Shown: positions 1 through 11,303 of the stretch, piece by piece | How positions within the stretch are numbered: the stretch's first letter is position 1 | Layout: each line of letters starts with the position of its first letter | Source: Myoxocephalus aenaeus | Taxonomy: Eukaryota; Chordata; Actinopteri; Perciformes; Cottidae | Assembly: GCA_038501785.1 (NCBI GenBank) | Contig: JBAMJR010000240.1 | Span: forward strand, 422,001-486,000 | Length of the DNA: 64,000 bases | Direction of reading: 5' to 3' | Made by a program: the position numbers and the translations under genes | The notes under the pieces: model-generated | The model's input: the letters and a program-made list of their open reading frames with translations, nothing else | Told to the model about the DNA's origin: nothing | The model's database searches: none

Positions 1-160
1 GACCCTCTCAACCGTGACACGCAATTGATACGCAGGAAAAGATGAAAGGGTCAACAAAATGATACAGAGCAAACTAATAGGGAAAGGAATTCATACATCT
101 GAAATCTGTCTCGCCGCTAACACTCATTGTTTTTTTTCTCTTGTTGTCTTCTGTGTGTGT

Positions 161-261
<101 letters not shown>

Positions 262-1226
262 CACATATGTATGAAGTCCAGAACTCTCTTTTGATATATG
301 TGGTGTGGAATGTCAGGCATGTCTCGTCGCATTAGGGAGCGGGGAGGAGGACACTGCCTGCCATTGCGCTCCGATGAAGGCGCCTCAACAATGGATACTC
401 CGCTCCCACCACCCTTCAACCCCTCCCTAAAGCCTGGGCACTTATCAGTTAGAGGGTCTGCGTTCCCCCAGGAAGGGAGGATTGGGAGGGGAGGGGGGGG
501 GTTTGCTTGCAAAAGAATCTGGCCTGAGGCGATGTGGGAGCGACAACTTTTCAAGAACTGATGGAGGCCACACGGGAAAGCAGTTTTGCGCTGAAGGCGG
601 TGATGACGTGAAGTGTTTTCAGTTGGCAGCTTATTGCCTCTGTGCTGTTGCTCATTGGTCACACGCATGCAATTAGCTGTGTTGTGATTCAGCTCAATCT
701 ACAGGCCATGCTCGCGAGCCTCAGCATCACCCAGGCTTCTTTTTATTGACAAATACTTCTCCTTCACTTACTTATTGGTAGACATGGTCCTCTTTCTGTC
801 TTTAATACTTCATATTTGTGTGATTCTCTCTCATTCACCCATCACTCTAAGTACTGAGTACTTCCTCCTCTTATCCTCCCTCTCCTGGCTTCGCTTAGAT
901 CTCCCCCTGACCTTTGACATCCATGTATCCGCCAGCCCTTTGGTGTCTTGTCCATCTATGTATCTGTCTCCTGTCTAGCCTCAAGTCACACTCTTAATCC
1001 CAATCTCCGTTTTATCCACAACGCTTCCACCTCTCTATCCTTGGGCCTGTTGGCTGCAGGTGGATGTAGCAGGTCGGTCACAGGGTGGCGAAGCTGTCAT
1101 TCACTGTGCATGTGGACGGTATTGTGTGTGCGTATGGAGAGAGGGGTGTGAAGGAAGCTGTCACGCTGTCTCAGGATCATATGCTGGCTGTCAGACATGC
1201 GGAAAAGTAACTGACATCCAACCAGC

Positions 1227-1230
<4 letters not shown>

Positions 1231-1299
<69 letters not shown>
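1231..1299. repeat. (CA)n microsatellite, about 34 units
   Basis: Uninterrupted CA array. It is in the opposite orientation to the GT array at 165-259 and to the one at 1839-1928. Confidence 0.97.
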
Positions 1300-1300
<1 letters not shown>

Positions 1301-1836
1301 ACACCACAGAGTCATGTGAGAAGACGGTACCAAAATCTTTATTTTACAAATTCAATGAACTTGTGGCATTCAGAAAAAATGCTTCTATTCTAATTCAACT
1401 TAGATATTTTTGACACACGTACTTAAAATGACTCAAGTGAGTATTCACTAACATTTTAGACATGTTTTAACATGTTGAAGCCCCAAAATGGATGGTCCTC
1501 AATCAAAGCATGTGATGCATCCAATGTGCCAGCTTCAGGGACACTGACCCTGCTCTGTAACATCTGTTGACAGAGGTCAAGTGAAGAGAGGAGTTCCCTC
1601 AAGGATTAGTAAAGGATTTTTATTCATTATTCATGCCTGTCCGATAAAGCAGAGTCTTCATATGTCAACAATACCGGTTCATAAGCATTGTGTTTTCAGC
1701 TCCTCTCCAGCCTGCTCAGTGTTTTATTTTGTTTTCTGTCATTTTCTTTACAGTATGTGCATGTGTGGGAATGTGTATGCACACTTCTATGTGGATGTGT
1801 GTGTAAAGTAATGCATGTGTATTCACGTCTGCATGT

Positions 1837-1838
<2 letters not shown>

Positions 1839-1928
<90 letters not shown>
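1839..1928. repeat. (GT)n microsatellite, 45 units
   Basis: Uninterrupted GT array. It is preceded by a degenerate TG-rich stretch from about 1755. Confidence 0.97.
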
Positions 1929-1929
<1 letters not shown>

Positions 1930-2094
1930 GTGTGATTTCTCAGGAGAAGGTGAATCTCTCATCTCTTTCGGTCCCCGGCCTGTTCAGGTAAATAACACAT
2001 TCACACACCACTGGGCACACCATCGATCTCCCTCAACACACACAGACACACATGCACACACCACATCACCTCCTTCTCTTTTACACCATTGATC

Positions 2095-2157
2095 CCTCTC
2101 CTCTCCTCTCCTCTTCTCTCCTCTCCTCTTCTCTCCTCTCCTCTCCTCTCCTCTCTT
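2095..2157. repeat. CTCTC/TCTTC pyrimidine tract
   Basis: Low-complexity polypyrimidine stretch made of CTCTC and CTTCTC pentamer/hexamer units, with all purines on the other strand. It is a mirror-repeat type sequence of the kind that can form triplex DNA. Confidence 0.9.
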
Positions 2158-2404
2158 CATTTGGAAATGCCTGCACAGCTAGTTGGTGATGTGTATGTGT
2201 GTGTGTCTGTGTGTGTGTGTTTCTGATGTCCAGTGAGACAAGGGAGGCGGGCAGGTCTCCATCGGCCACAGCACAGCTGTCGTTTCAGGTTAGTGCAGGC
2301 GAGAGGTGGCTGAGGAGGAGGTGGAGAGGGATGAATAAGTGAAGACGCTGCAGACTGGACTCATGTTAAATGTAGAAAGGCTAACGGACCAGACTGCTGT
2401 TGAG

Positions 2405-2406
<2 letters not shown>

Positions 2407-2490
<84 letters not shown>
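2407..2490. repeat. (GT)n microsatellite, 42 units
   Basis: Uninterrupted GT array, followed by a short purine-rich GAGA stretch. Confidence 0.97.
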
Positions 2491-2492
<2 letters not shown>

Positions 2493-2737
2493 CAGAGACA
2501 GAGAGACAGAGAGAGAGCGAATGTGTATGATTCTACTCTTGCACATGGACACTACTGACGACCTGCTGCCTGTCCCGCTGAGCTTCCAATTAGCACACAC
2601 CACTAGAGCAAGACACACACACACAGACACACACATACACAAACACACACTGAGGACCCTAGAGAGAGGCCTCAAACCTGCCTGTCAGCTGCTGTTAGCA
2701 CACACTGCACTGGGCCGACACCACAACACACACAAAG

Positions 2738-2740
<3 letters not shown>

Positions 2741-2808
<68 letters not shown>
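2741..2808. repeat. (CA)n microsatellite, 34 units
   Basis: Uninterrupted CA array with a degenerate CA-rich leader from about 2612. It lies between GT arrays on both sides. Confidence 0.97.
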
Positions 2809-2811
<3 letters not shown>

Positions 2812-2902
2812 TTGAATGCAAATTTACACTGGGATTAAGATTGGTAAAAGGTATTTATGCATCCAAACAAAATGATAACAACCACATCAAATATAAGTCA
2901 AA

Positions 2903-2908
<6 letters not shown>

Positions 2909-2969
<61 letters not shown>
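2909..2969. repeat. (TG)n microsatellite, about 30 units
   Basis: TG array with slightly degenerate ends (TCTG interruptions after 2969). Confidence 0.97.
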
Positions 2970-2970
<1 letters not shown>

Positions 2971-3139
2971 TGTGTGTCTGTGGAAAAGTTTCTCAAATGT
3001 CTCTGTAACCGTTTGATCGCATTATCACCCAGAACCCTCCACAGCATTGCCTATTTTGTCCTTGTACATATTTTAATTACATCATCAATAATGGACATGT
3101 ACCCATTCTGTGGTAGGGCAAGCTAGGATCTCACAGTGC

Positions 3140-3141
<2 letters not shown>

Positions 3142-3229
<88 letters not shown>
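3142..3229. repeat. (AC)n microsatellite, 44 units
   Basis: Uninterrupted AC array, inverted relative to the neighbouring TG array at 2909-2969. Confidence 0.97.
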
Positions 3230-3230
<1 letters not shown>

Positions 3231-5276
3231 ATGCGGGTCAGACTGGTTTACTTTAGATCTTTAATTAACAATCTCTGGTTTGACTGGTTTGTTAGTGTGC
3301 CCATTAATGAGCTGTTTGCTAGTGAGCCTCTTTCTGTTTCTGCCACTTAACTTTAACATGATGTCTGAACAGAGGGCTAAGCTTCACCTGATACTAGTAA
3401 GACACTCCGTTTCCATCAAGGTTCTTTGTCCATAAACATTTTTTAACATACATTTTAGCACAAGTTCCAAATGGTTACATAATGACGTATAAAACAGCAA
3501 AATGCAATAAGTGAGATGCTTTTGTGATCATAAGATTTACTCCCTGTAGAATATTGCAGAGTTGAATCAGAAATGTTATGCTCGCTGATCATCTACAAGT
3601 TGCTCTGTGATGTAATGACTTTGTAGGACAGAATCAGGTTGTGATTCAGATCAAATTCTGCAAAAAAATAAAAATCCCAACATCTGCATAGACAAAATAT
3701 ACCAAAATACAATATGTTAAAGTAAAACTACATTTATGTATATTTGTTGAACACCATTTGATTTATGGCTGTGGAATTGATTGCTGTGAAGAAATGCAGA
3801 TGTATTCTCTGCTGGGCTCCAGCAAATTCATCAGAGACTTGGGCTGAGAAAGGGTACAGATTTGGTGTCTTTACACAAGGACACTTCAGTGGGGGGACTG
3901 CTTTCTTACATGAGGCGCAGAGATGACACACACAGGTCATCTACGATGGCAGAAAAAAAATTGTTACCTCCCCTGAGCTTTGATGTCAACACCTCAGTAC
4001 TCTTACTTGTTTGCTTCATGCATACACACCTTCCCCTTTCCTTGAACCCTCCATCTCAAGAGCATCTTTCTGTAATGCCCATACACATCTACTGTTCCTT
4101 GGTGTGTTTCCTTGGGTGAGATCGGCGTGACGCCACAAACTCATGGCCAAGCAGCAATGCAGACAGAGAAAGAGCTGGGAGGACGAGGTGGATGCAGAAA
4201 ACAGAAGCGGTGGCCTTCTCTCTGCCCGCTCAGGGAGAAGATTGTCCTTGCTTTGTTAAACGATTTCTTCCAGCTGAACTCTTCCCCCAATATCAGTCAA
4301 AGAGAGATAGATCACTGAGCGATCTCAGATGAAAATGAAGATTGCATGTACAGTATACCCAGAGTTCCCAGGGTCACCTTGGCATACAGCTCACTCAAGA
4401 AATCAATCCCTTTATTGCCATTTCAATAGCTATTGAGGCTGTTTTTGTCACTCTGTGATGTGCGCTGACCAAGTAGCAGTCAGACCCCCACACAGTATGC
4501 TTGATATTTTTATAGCTGCAGAGCGAGAAAATAAATGATGAAAGCCTAATCATACAGAACACAGTTACAGATGTACATGAATTATGAATACCACACTCAT
4601 ATCAGGGAGGGACTTAGTAAATTAGAAGAGGAGTTTAGTTCCACTCCAACAGGGGAAACATTTTAGTCAGACACAATGGTGTGTGGACAAAGCCTCCAGG
4701 AGATTGTCTTTAGTAGATGTCCATCAAGAAAGAACCTAAACCTCTGACTGAACATAGAGAAATCAAAAGTTCTAAGTTCAAATCAAAGGTGTCTTAACGT
4801 ACAGTATATGCTTAGTCACCGCAGTGGATTCACAATAAAACAAACGTAAGAATAAACCTTTTTGGCAGACATTTGAAGGCATCTATTTCACAAACAGTTG
4901 GTATAAGAACCAGGACTTGCAGTGGTTGTTACCATTCCTGTCTTCCTCTCTGTCCCTTTTTATCATCTTCCCTCAGTTCCTCGTGCGTCTGGTAGCAGTA
5001 CCTCTCTCTCCCAGTAGATGGGGGTGTGATACTACTGATGATCAACAGCAGCCATTCATCTCTGACCCTGCACAGTGGGTGCACTTAGCACAGGCTCTAA
5101 TTTACCAACTCAGGCCAGCCTTCTATTGCAGGGCATTTCCACAGCACTGTAATTACACTTAAACCGCGCCGCGCTGCATGGGATTCTATATCCTCTCAGG
5201 CCTTCCAGCCACTGTGGCCTGAAGTTGTTGGTTTAATGTTAGACTGGCAGGATACATCTGGGTGGAAAAGTGAACC

Positions 5277-5455
5277 AGTGGCTTGATGTTCCTTCATTAC
5301 CTCCTGTTAAGGTGTCCTTGAGCATGGCATTAATGTCCAACTACTCTAGTGGAGCTGCCCAGTGGATAATAGCTATAGTTGTATGGCAGCTTCCAGGTTA
5401 CAGAATAAAATCCTCAATGTCCGCTCTAAATAAAGTGTTACAAGCATTAAAATAA
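5277..5455 (+). repeat. Interspersed repeat fragment (retroposon-like)
   Basis: Contains a degenerate copy of the block 'GTGTCCTTGAGCAAGGCA' followed by a 'CCAGTGGAGCTGCCCAGTGG'-like stretch. I associate this combination with dispersed teleost repeats. A second copy of the same block sits at 8425-8465 and an inverted copy at about 7885-7905. The family name is not assigned because no library search was possible. Confidence 0.45.
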
Positions 5456-5936
5456 GTCTTCAAATATGAGGTATAGTAGGAGAGGCATCAATCGAGTTCA
5501 CCACAAGAATACAAGAATATGTTATTATTATATACAAATTAATTGCATACAAATGCAGTGACATTGAGCATGCTCACCAGTCCAGCATTTAATTAAAAAA
5601 ATGTAAACTTTCACCATGACAATATTCATCTCATGTCTTTTTTTCTTTTATGTAGCTGGTGCCACAACGCCACTTGCTGATGACTGGCAATATATGGCCA
5701 CCCTGACTCTAATATACAGACCATGTAGACATATGTTCCTGTGGCAGCATACGTCTGCTACTGGACTTTACATGTGATCACAACAGTCTGTGCATGTGTG
5801 TGTGAGCGCATGCATGTGTGAGATGTATTCATGGTGTGACATATGCTTGGAAAATACATGCGTCAGCAAGTGTTGGCCATGCATGCCAATGAAATATGTC
5901 CATGCATCGGCCACTATTTACATGCACTCTTTTCTG

Positions 5937-5939
5937 GTG

Positions 5940-5971
<32 letters not shown>
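5937..5971. repeat. Short (GT)n microsatellite
   Basis: GT array with one GC interruption. It is preceded by TG-rich degenerate sequence from about 5785. Confidence 0.9.
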
Positions 5972-7194
5972 AATTTGTACATCGAGCGCAAGCCTGTGTG
6001 TGATAGTAATCCGGATTGGGCAGCTGCGCTCATTTGTATTCAGCCCCAAGGCACTTCTAGGCCGTCTCGCTGATTAGGGATCAGAGAAAGGAGAGAGAGA
6101 AGTGGTAAAGAGTGAGAAAGAGAAAGAGAGGGAGAGGGAGAGTTGGAAACAAAACAAGAGAGAGAGAGAGGTCCTCTCCCATTAAGTAAACAGTCGGTTA
6201 ATGACCGTAATCCCATTAAGCATGGGGCGCAGCTTGCCCCCTCACAGAACGTGCATTAATGGGCCAATGTATATGTAAGTGGTTGTGGTGTACATTCTCT
6301 TTTTCTCTCTCACACGTTCTCAAAGGAGAAACACTCTCTATCCAGGAGATGAAATTGATTTGCCCTCACCAACATTCGATAAAGCCCTGGTGTAGCATCG
6401 CACGCTTTTAAGGAGGCTTGAGGAGAAGACTTGTGAAAATGACATGACAAATGAGCGTTGAATATTTTCAGGCAGGATTTGCCAACAATTATTGTTTTGA
6501 CCCGGCTCCTCAGTTGACAAAAGAAACTTGCTCCCTCTGAGGAGCAGGAAATCAGCTTTTCAAGTGCTCTCGTGTTTGAAGAGTGGCGGGCAAGGCAAGG
6601 CGTGATTGCTGCACTCTGCAGAGAGGATCAGACATGGGGTGATTTCATGCAAGCAGAGAAAAAGCGGCGAAGGCACTTAACTCAGTGTTTACTCTGCTAA
6701 CTTGCGCTGATCTGTAGAGAAAAATAATGATAAAGAAACGTCTGTATAGTACATGTACAATACAGTTCGACGTTCCAGCTTGTGGCCTCCTTCATCACAA
6801 ACCGTGCGTGTGTTTCACCTCATTTATATAATGTAGGTGGCAAAATAAACAAGTGCCTGGTGCAGGAGTTTTGAACCCATCAGTAAATTAATGCATCATC
6901 ATGAGCGCATGAATATGCATGGGTATACAGGGGAGTCAACATGCAGGAAAAAGTGGTACACAGGTCAAATCATCGTGTTTAAAAAGTCTGCCAGGATTAT
7001 TTTGTTCAAACTCTAGGACACTTTGAACAATATTCTTCCAAGGGGCCTGAGTTTCATGCAGTGGAGAAGCTGCAGCCACATTATTGTGTCCTGGGATAGA
7101 AGGTGGGCAAAAATAAAAGTGTTTTTATGCATTTAACTGTTTAGGTTCATTACGTTTTTTTTATTTAATACAACCAAGTTTAGTCTAAACAAGA

Positions 7195-7395
7195 CTACAG
7201 CTGTACTAGCGGCTCTGTGAGGTTGCACTTGGGCATGGGTTTTTTATAATGCTAACCTGAGCATACTAACATATTAACATGCTGATGCTAAGTAGGTTTA
7301 ATGTTTACCTTGTTCACCATCTCAGTTTAGCATGTTCGCAGGCTAACATTGCCTCGAGTTTGTCATTTTGGCCGTCGTCACCAAATGCTGAATAA
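7195..7395. repeat. Interspersed repeat fragment with 'GCTAACATG' motifs
   Basis: Holds 'CTAACATATTAACATGCTGA', then 'TTCACCATCTCAGTTTAGCA' and 'GGCTAACATT'. These motifs, in this order, are typical of a very common dispersed repeat in percomorph fish. The copy is diverged. No ends or target duplication were seen. Confidence 0.55.
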
Positions 7396-7769
7396 AAAGA
7401 TTACAATTCACTTTCATGAACTGAAAAAACACATTTGAAAGGGTTGAAGGTAATAACTGAAGTAATAAATCAATCGAGAAATACGGTCATTTTCTCAAAG
7501 ACTTCTATACATTGGCACTTGTTTTTGCCACCAGAGCAGTCGCCCCCTACTGGTCATTAGAAATAATCGAATCCAGTCGACAACTGGGTGAGTAGTGAGG
7601 ACATAATACTGGTTAACAACTGCAGTCTCTAACCTAAAAATCCCAACCTGGTTTTATGGAAAGGTGTATGGGTAGTACGATATTTTATTGACATTCTGCG
7701 TGTAACAATAATGAATTTTAGGCTTTTCACAAGTCATTTTACAACACGTTGTAACTTAGTTAGGTTTAG

Positions 7770-7935
7770 AAAAACATTCACCCATTCACACACTGATGGG
7801 AGAAGCTACCATCACGGTAGCACCTGCCCATCAGGACTACATTCTTACACCGTAGGCACAACTACGGCAGCAATTTGGGGTTAAGTGTCTTGCCCAAGGA
7901 CACATCGACATTGGATAGCGGAGCTGGGGAGTCGC
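7770..7935 (-). repeat. Interspersed repeat fragment (minus orientation)
   Basis: Contains 'CATTCACACACTGATGGGAG', later 'AAGTGTCTTGCCCAAGGACA' and 'CATCGACATTGGATAGCGGA'. This arrangement is recurrent in teleost genomes. The middle block is the reverse complement of the one at 8428-8450. Confidence 0.5.
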
Positions 7936-8424
7936 CCATGGGAGGTGGGAGGTGAGGGAGATGGAGGATGGAGAGGTTCACGGGGAGGAAGAGGCGCTAC
8001 GAGGTGCAACCTCAGCTGAAGAATCAGCATCCTCCAACTGTATTTCGCCATCACACATTTTTTTTGTTGTGCATCCGGTTGAAAAACCCTTCGCCGTCTT
8101 CTCCTACTGCTCTTAATTTTCCATGTTCTCGTGCCTCCCTCTCTTTTTATCCTTCTTGGCTTGCATGTTTTGCTTAATTTTCTCCACCTCGGTGACTCTG
8201 TCCTGCATCTTCCTCCCAAAGACGCCTAGAGTCTTCCTTTTTAGTCGGAGACAGACGTTCTCCAGGACCTTGTTTGGTCTTTAAGCTGTTGGACTCTGTT
8301 GTCTCTGAACCAGTTCCTACTTCTCCAGCTCCAACCGTTCTGTCTCGGCGAGCTGCTCCTTCAACCTTTCCTCCACAGCTCTGCAGTCTGAGAGCAGAAT
8401 CTGAATCTCCCCATAGTTTGCATG

Positions 8425-8520
8425 TCGAAGTGTCCTTGAGCAAGACACTGAACCCAATTGCTTCCCAGCTGCTTCCCAGCAGACCACTGCTCCCTTAATA
8501 AAGGACTATTATTAATATTA
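8425..8520 (+). repeat. Interspersed repeat fragment (plus orientation)
   Basis: Begins with a 'GTCCTTGAGCAAGACACTGA' block, followed by a 'GCTTCCCAGCTGCTTCCCAG' duplication, and ends in 'AATAAAGGACTATTATTAAT'. An AATAAA followed by a simple ATT tail looks like the 3' end of a non-LTR retrotransposon or SINE. Confidence 0.5.
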
Positions 8521-9348
8521 TTATGATGTGCTGAATACTTTCGGTAAATACTTTTAATTAGTCTATAATGTCCTGAAACAAATAATTGTAATACTTTTTT
8601 TTTGTTGGCTTAGAAGTTAGCGAGAGCCTTTCCTGTTTTAACAGTAAATATGGGATGGATAAATGTTTTGGTGTAATTTCTTATCACGCTGCAGTGAGCA
8701 TCTCCTCAGCTGTCGGGCTGAGCTCCTCCAACTACACACATATAAATACACACAAGTACACACACACACAGAACAAAGTGAGCATACAGAGCAGAGGTAG
8801 AGAGGCTGAAGTGAACCAGGTGAAGTGAAGATTATTTGAGTTGATGACAACTTTGCTGATTACTGTTAGTGCAATAAAACATTGAGAGTAAAAAGCCAAT
8901 ACTTTATCAATACATCTGTTCAACAAGCATAAACATGTAAATTAAAGCAACCTTGGCCAACCTACGGTCTGTCTGAAGTCTATTTATCTTTATTTGTTTG
9001 TGTAAACTTCTTTGCTGGCTGAGACAACGCCGCCAAAAGGACAGGATTTGAATGACTATATATGCTGCCTTTGCTGTTGTAAACATTAATGCCGCTGCTC
9101 TAGAAACAATATTTAGTTATATCGAAATTCGTTTTGTAAATTCTATATATGTTTTTAATTACTTAGTCATGAAAAAGAACAGCGTATTGTAGTAATGCAA
9201 TCCTAAAGATATATCCCGACCAGATGGCCACCGTAGTTTTCTGACATACTTGGAAATGGAGCGGTGACATGAGTATGTTGTTGCTTGCAATCTGCAACAT
9301 CACCACTAGATGTCCCTAAAGCAGGCCGAAAAACAAGGGAACTTTATC

Positions 9349-9992
9349 CCGTGTTCACACCAAAAGAGTTGCGAATTTTCGCAACGCCACTTCGCCTATA
9401 TCGCGCCGCCCGGTGAAAAAATCGCTCTATGTGGTTAATTCGTTTTTAATTTTTTCGCAACCATTCGCTGGGGAAAGGGGGCGGGGCTTATATCTGTGTC
9501 CGTGAAAACATTTACTATTTCCGCCATTCACCATGTAAAAAACCACTAGTTCTGCTTTATACTTGTTGAGGAAGTCCCACACACGTCGGAACATCAAACG
9601 CCCCCGTGTCTGGGTTCATAATATTATCCGTAGTCGCACACAGCTCCGACTCCTCCGGGACGAGTGTCTGAATGAAGCCGCTTCCAGCGCTCCTTCAGCG
9701 GACCCGCAGTTTGATTCAGTGACGGCAGGATGGCGGTGATGCCGGGCGGAGCTTCTCAACGCCGATTGGCTTTCGCAATTCCGCGTCGGGCGAATTATTC
9801 GCTGGAGATTAATTATTTCAACGCCAGCGAAAAAGCGAAAAAGCGGATTTGCGAATATTCGCAAAGCCATTTCGCCTCTATCGCGCCGCCCGGCGAAACA
9901 TCCGCTTTTTCGCAACCTAACGCGCCTGTGCATTGATTTAACATGTAATCTGGACGCGCGAATATTTCGCAACGCTTTTGGTGTGAACACGG
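9349..9992. mobile_element. MITE-like element with terminal inverted repeats
   Basis: The left end reads 'CCGTGTTCACACCAAAAG' and the right end is its exact inverted complement. The match continues with 'GTTGCGAA', giving about 27 bp of terminal inverted repeat with one or two mismatches. The interior is much more CpG- and GC-rich than its surroundings. It has a duplicated subterminal block ('TATCGCGCCGCCCGG' at about 9398 and again at about 9879). The open frames inside have no transposase look, so the copy is non-autonomous. No clear target-site duplication was seen at the flanks, so the superfamily is unassigned. Confidence 0.7.
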
Positions 9993-10248
9993 CTAATCCT
10001 CAAATATTAGCAACATTTTCTGAAGAAAACCCCCACAAAATGTATATATCTCTTAATATCATATTTATTTTTTTGTATGTAGACCTGTTATTCTACATGG
10101 ATATTGTAAATCGATTAATTTATTGACTACAAATTAGCAAAAAAACGCAATTCTGTCACTGTTCTTATCGCATCTACTTTATATGTACTTCTTGGAACTA
10201 TCTGTGAATCATATGACAATGAACTTCCGTCGACACAACTCTCTTATA

Positions 10249-10250
<2 letters not shown>

Positions 10251-10279
<29 letters not shown>
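10251..10279. repeat. (TA)n microsatellite
   Basis: Short TA array just upstream of a retrotransposon 3' end. Confidence 0.9.
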
Positions 10280-10289
10280 CGTTGATTGT

Positions 10290-10416
10290 TGACTGTTGTT
10301 TGTCTCGTCTAACGTCCCATGTCCATGTCCAATGTATGCACCTTCCGCCTCAAAAAATTCCTCGTTTGTGTGAAAACATTCCTGGCTAATAAACGGTTTC
10401 TGATTCTGATTCTGAT

Positions 10417-10420
<4 letters not shown>
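10290..10420 (+). mobile_element. 3' end of a non-LTR retrotransposon (L2-like tail)
   Basis: The sequence 'AATTCCTCGTTTGTGTGAAA', then 'GGCTAATAAACGG', ends in TTCTGA repeated three times. A short 'attcctcgt...aataaa' stretch followed by a (TTCTGA)n tail is characteristic of the 3' UTR and tail of L2-type LINEs in fish. Only the tail region is present, as expected for a 5'-truncated insertion. It is followed directly by a TA array at 10421-10481. Confidence 0.6.

Positions 10421-10481
<61 letters not shown>
10421..10481. repeat. (AT)n microsatellite, 30 units
   Basis: Uninterrupted AT array directly abutting the (TTCTGA)n tail. It may have grown out of that tail. Confidence 0.95.
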
Positions 10482-10485
<4 letters not shown>

Positions 10486-10689
10486 TCAGTGAAAGCGTAG
10501 AAGCCCCCCAAAAAGAAGAGAAACTAAAAGGATTCCATGTTTAGCCTGGCATATTAAATGTACACAGAAAGATTGAGGATTAAAGATGGTACATACAAAC
10601 ACATGATAGGTAATGTGCTGACGTGATGTGAACGCAGCAAAGTCTTTCCCATTTGCATTGACACCATTTCAATAGCCTCTCACACTCAA

Positions 10690-10960
10690 CCATACAATAG
10701 GTGACGTCAGTTAAGTACCTGAGAGATTGGGCCTTTTTGACCGAAGCAAAAGGCTACGTGATCATGTGACAATCCAGCGTTTTGAATTTAACGGTTAACG
10801 CGACTCTTTCTTTACACGGCTCTAGGTTTACCTGACGTATTTTGTGACCAATCGCGTCTCGGCTCGAAATCAGCTTTCGACCAATCACAGACGAGAGCGA
10901 GACGATCTCCTGTCCCCCCGAACTGCATGTTAAAAAATAACGTCATCTGCCTCCTCATAC
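10690..10960 (+). promoter_or_regulatory. ppm1b: Putative ppm1b promoter
   Basis: Immediately upstream of the probable untranslated first exon. It has a palindromic CRE (TGACGTCA, 10702-10709) and two CCAAT boxes in the same orientation at 10848-10852 and 10881-10885, the usual NF-Y arrangement. Further ACGT/ACGTCA half sites lie near 10835 and 10940. CpG content rises from here to about 11,250 compared with the flanks. No TATA box was seen. The element calls are by eye and the transcription start is not fixed by the sequence. Confidence 0.6.
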
Positions 10961-11303
10961 ATTTAGCTTGAGCCTAAATTAGCTTAGATCCATCTTTCCG
11001 AAACGAGTTGTCTTCGCACGTCAACCGACAGCCAGCGGAGCGGGTATTTATTCGGGGCTCCCTCTGTTTACGGTGCAAAAACATGTACATAAAAGCCCTG
11101 TTCCGATGCAGAGACATGCTGAAAGCAGAACTGGTCGTGTGAAATGCGGGCTAGCTTAATCAAAGCTAGCTGACGAAGAGGGGCCGAGGAGCGAAAGTGG
11201 CGAACATTAACGAGGGATAAGCCTTTCCTGAGAAGCCTGGGTAAACACACTCGCCACTGAAGCCACAGGAAGAAGGACTGGTAGATATATATTTCCATAC
11301 AAA
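10960..11303 (+). other. ppm1b: Probable ppm1b exon 1 (5' UTR)
   Basis: GC-richer stretch downstream of the CCAAT boxes that ends in a consensus splice donor (ACAAA|GTAAGTA, GT at 11304-11305). It contains several short ATG-initiated frames but none joins the PP2C frame, so it is read as untranslated. This fits the ppm1b coding exon, whose acceptor lies only nine bases before the ATG. The 5' boundary is approximate. Confidence 0.55.

Noticed and set aside
9616..9990. 124-codon Arg-rich open frame on the minus strand
   Set aside because: It lies wholly inside the MITE-like element at 9349-9992, and its openness comes from the GC-rich repeat sequence. It has no transposase motif.
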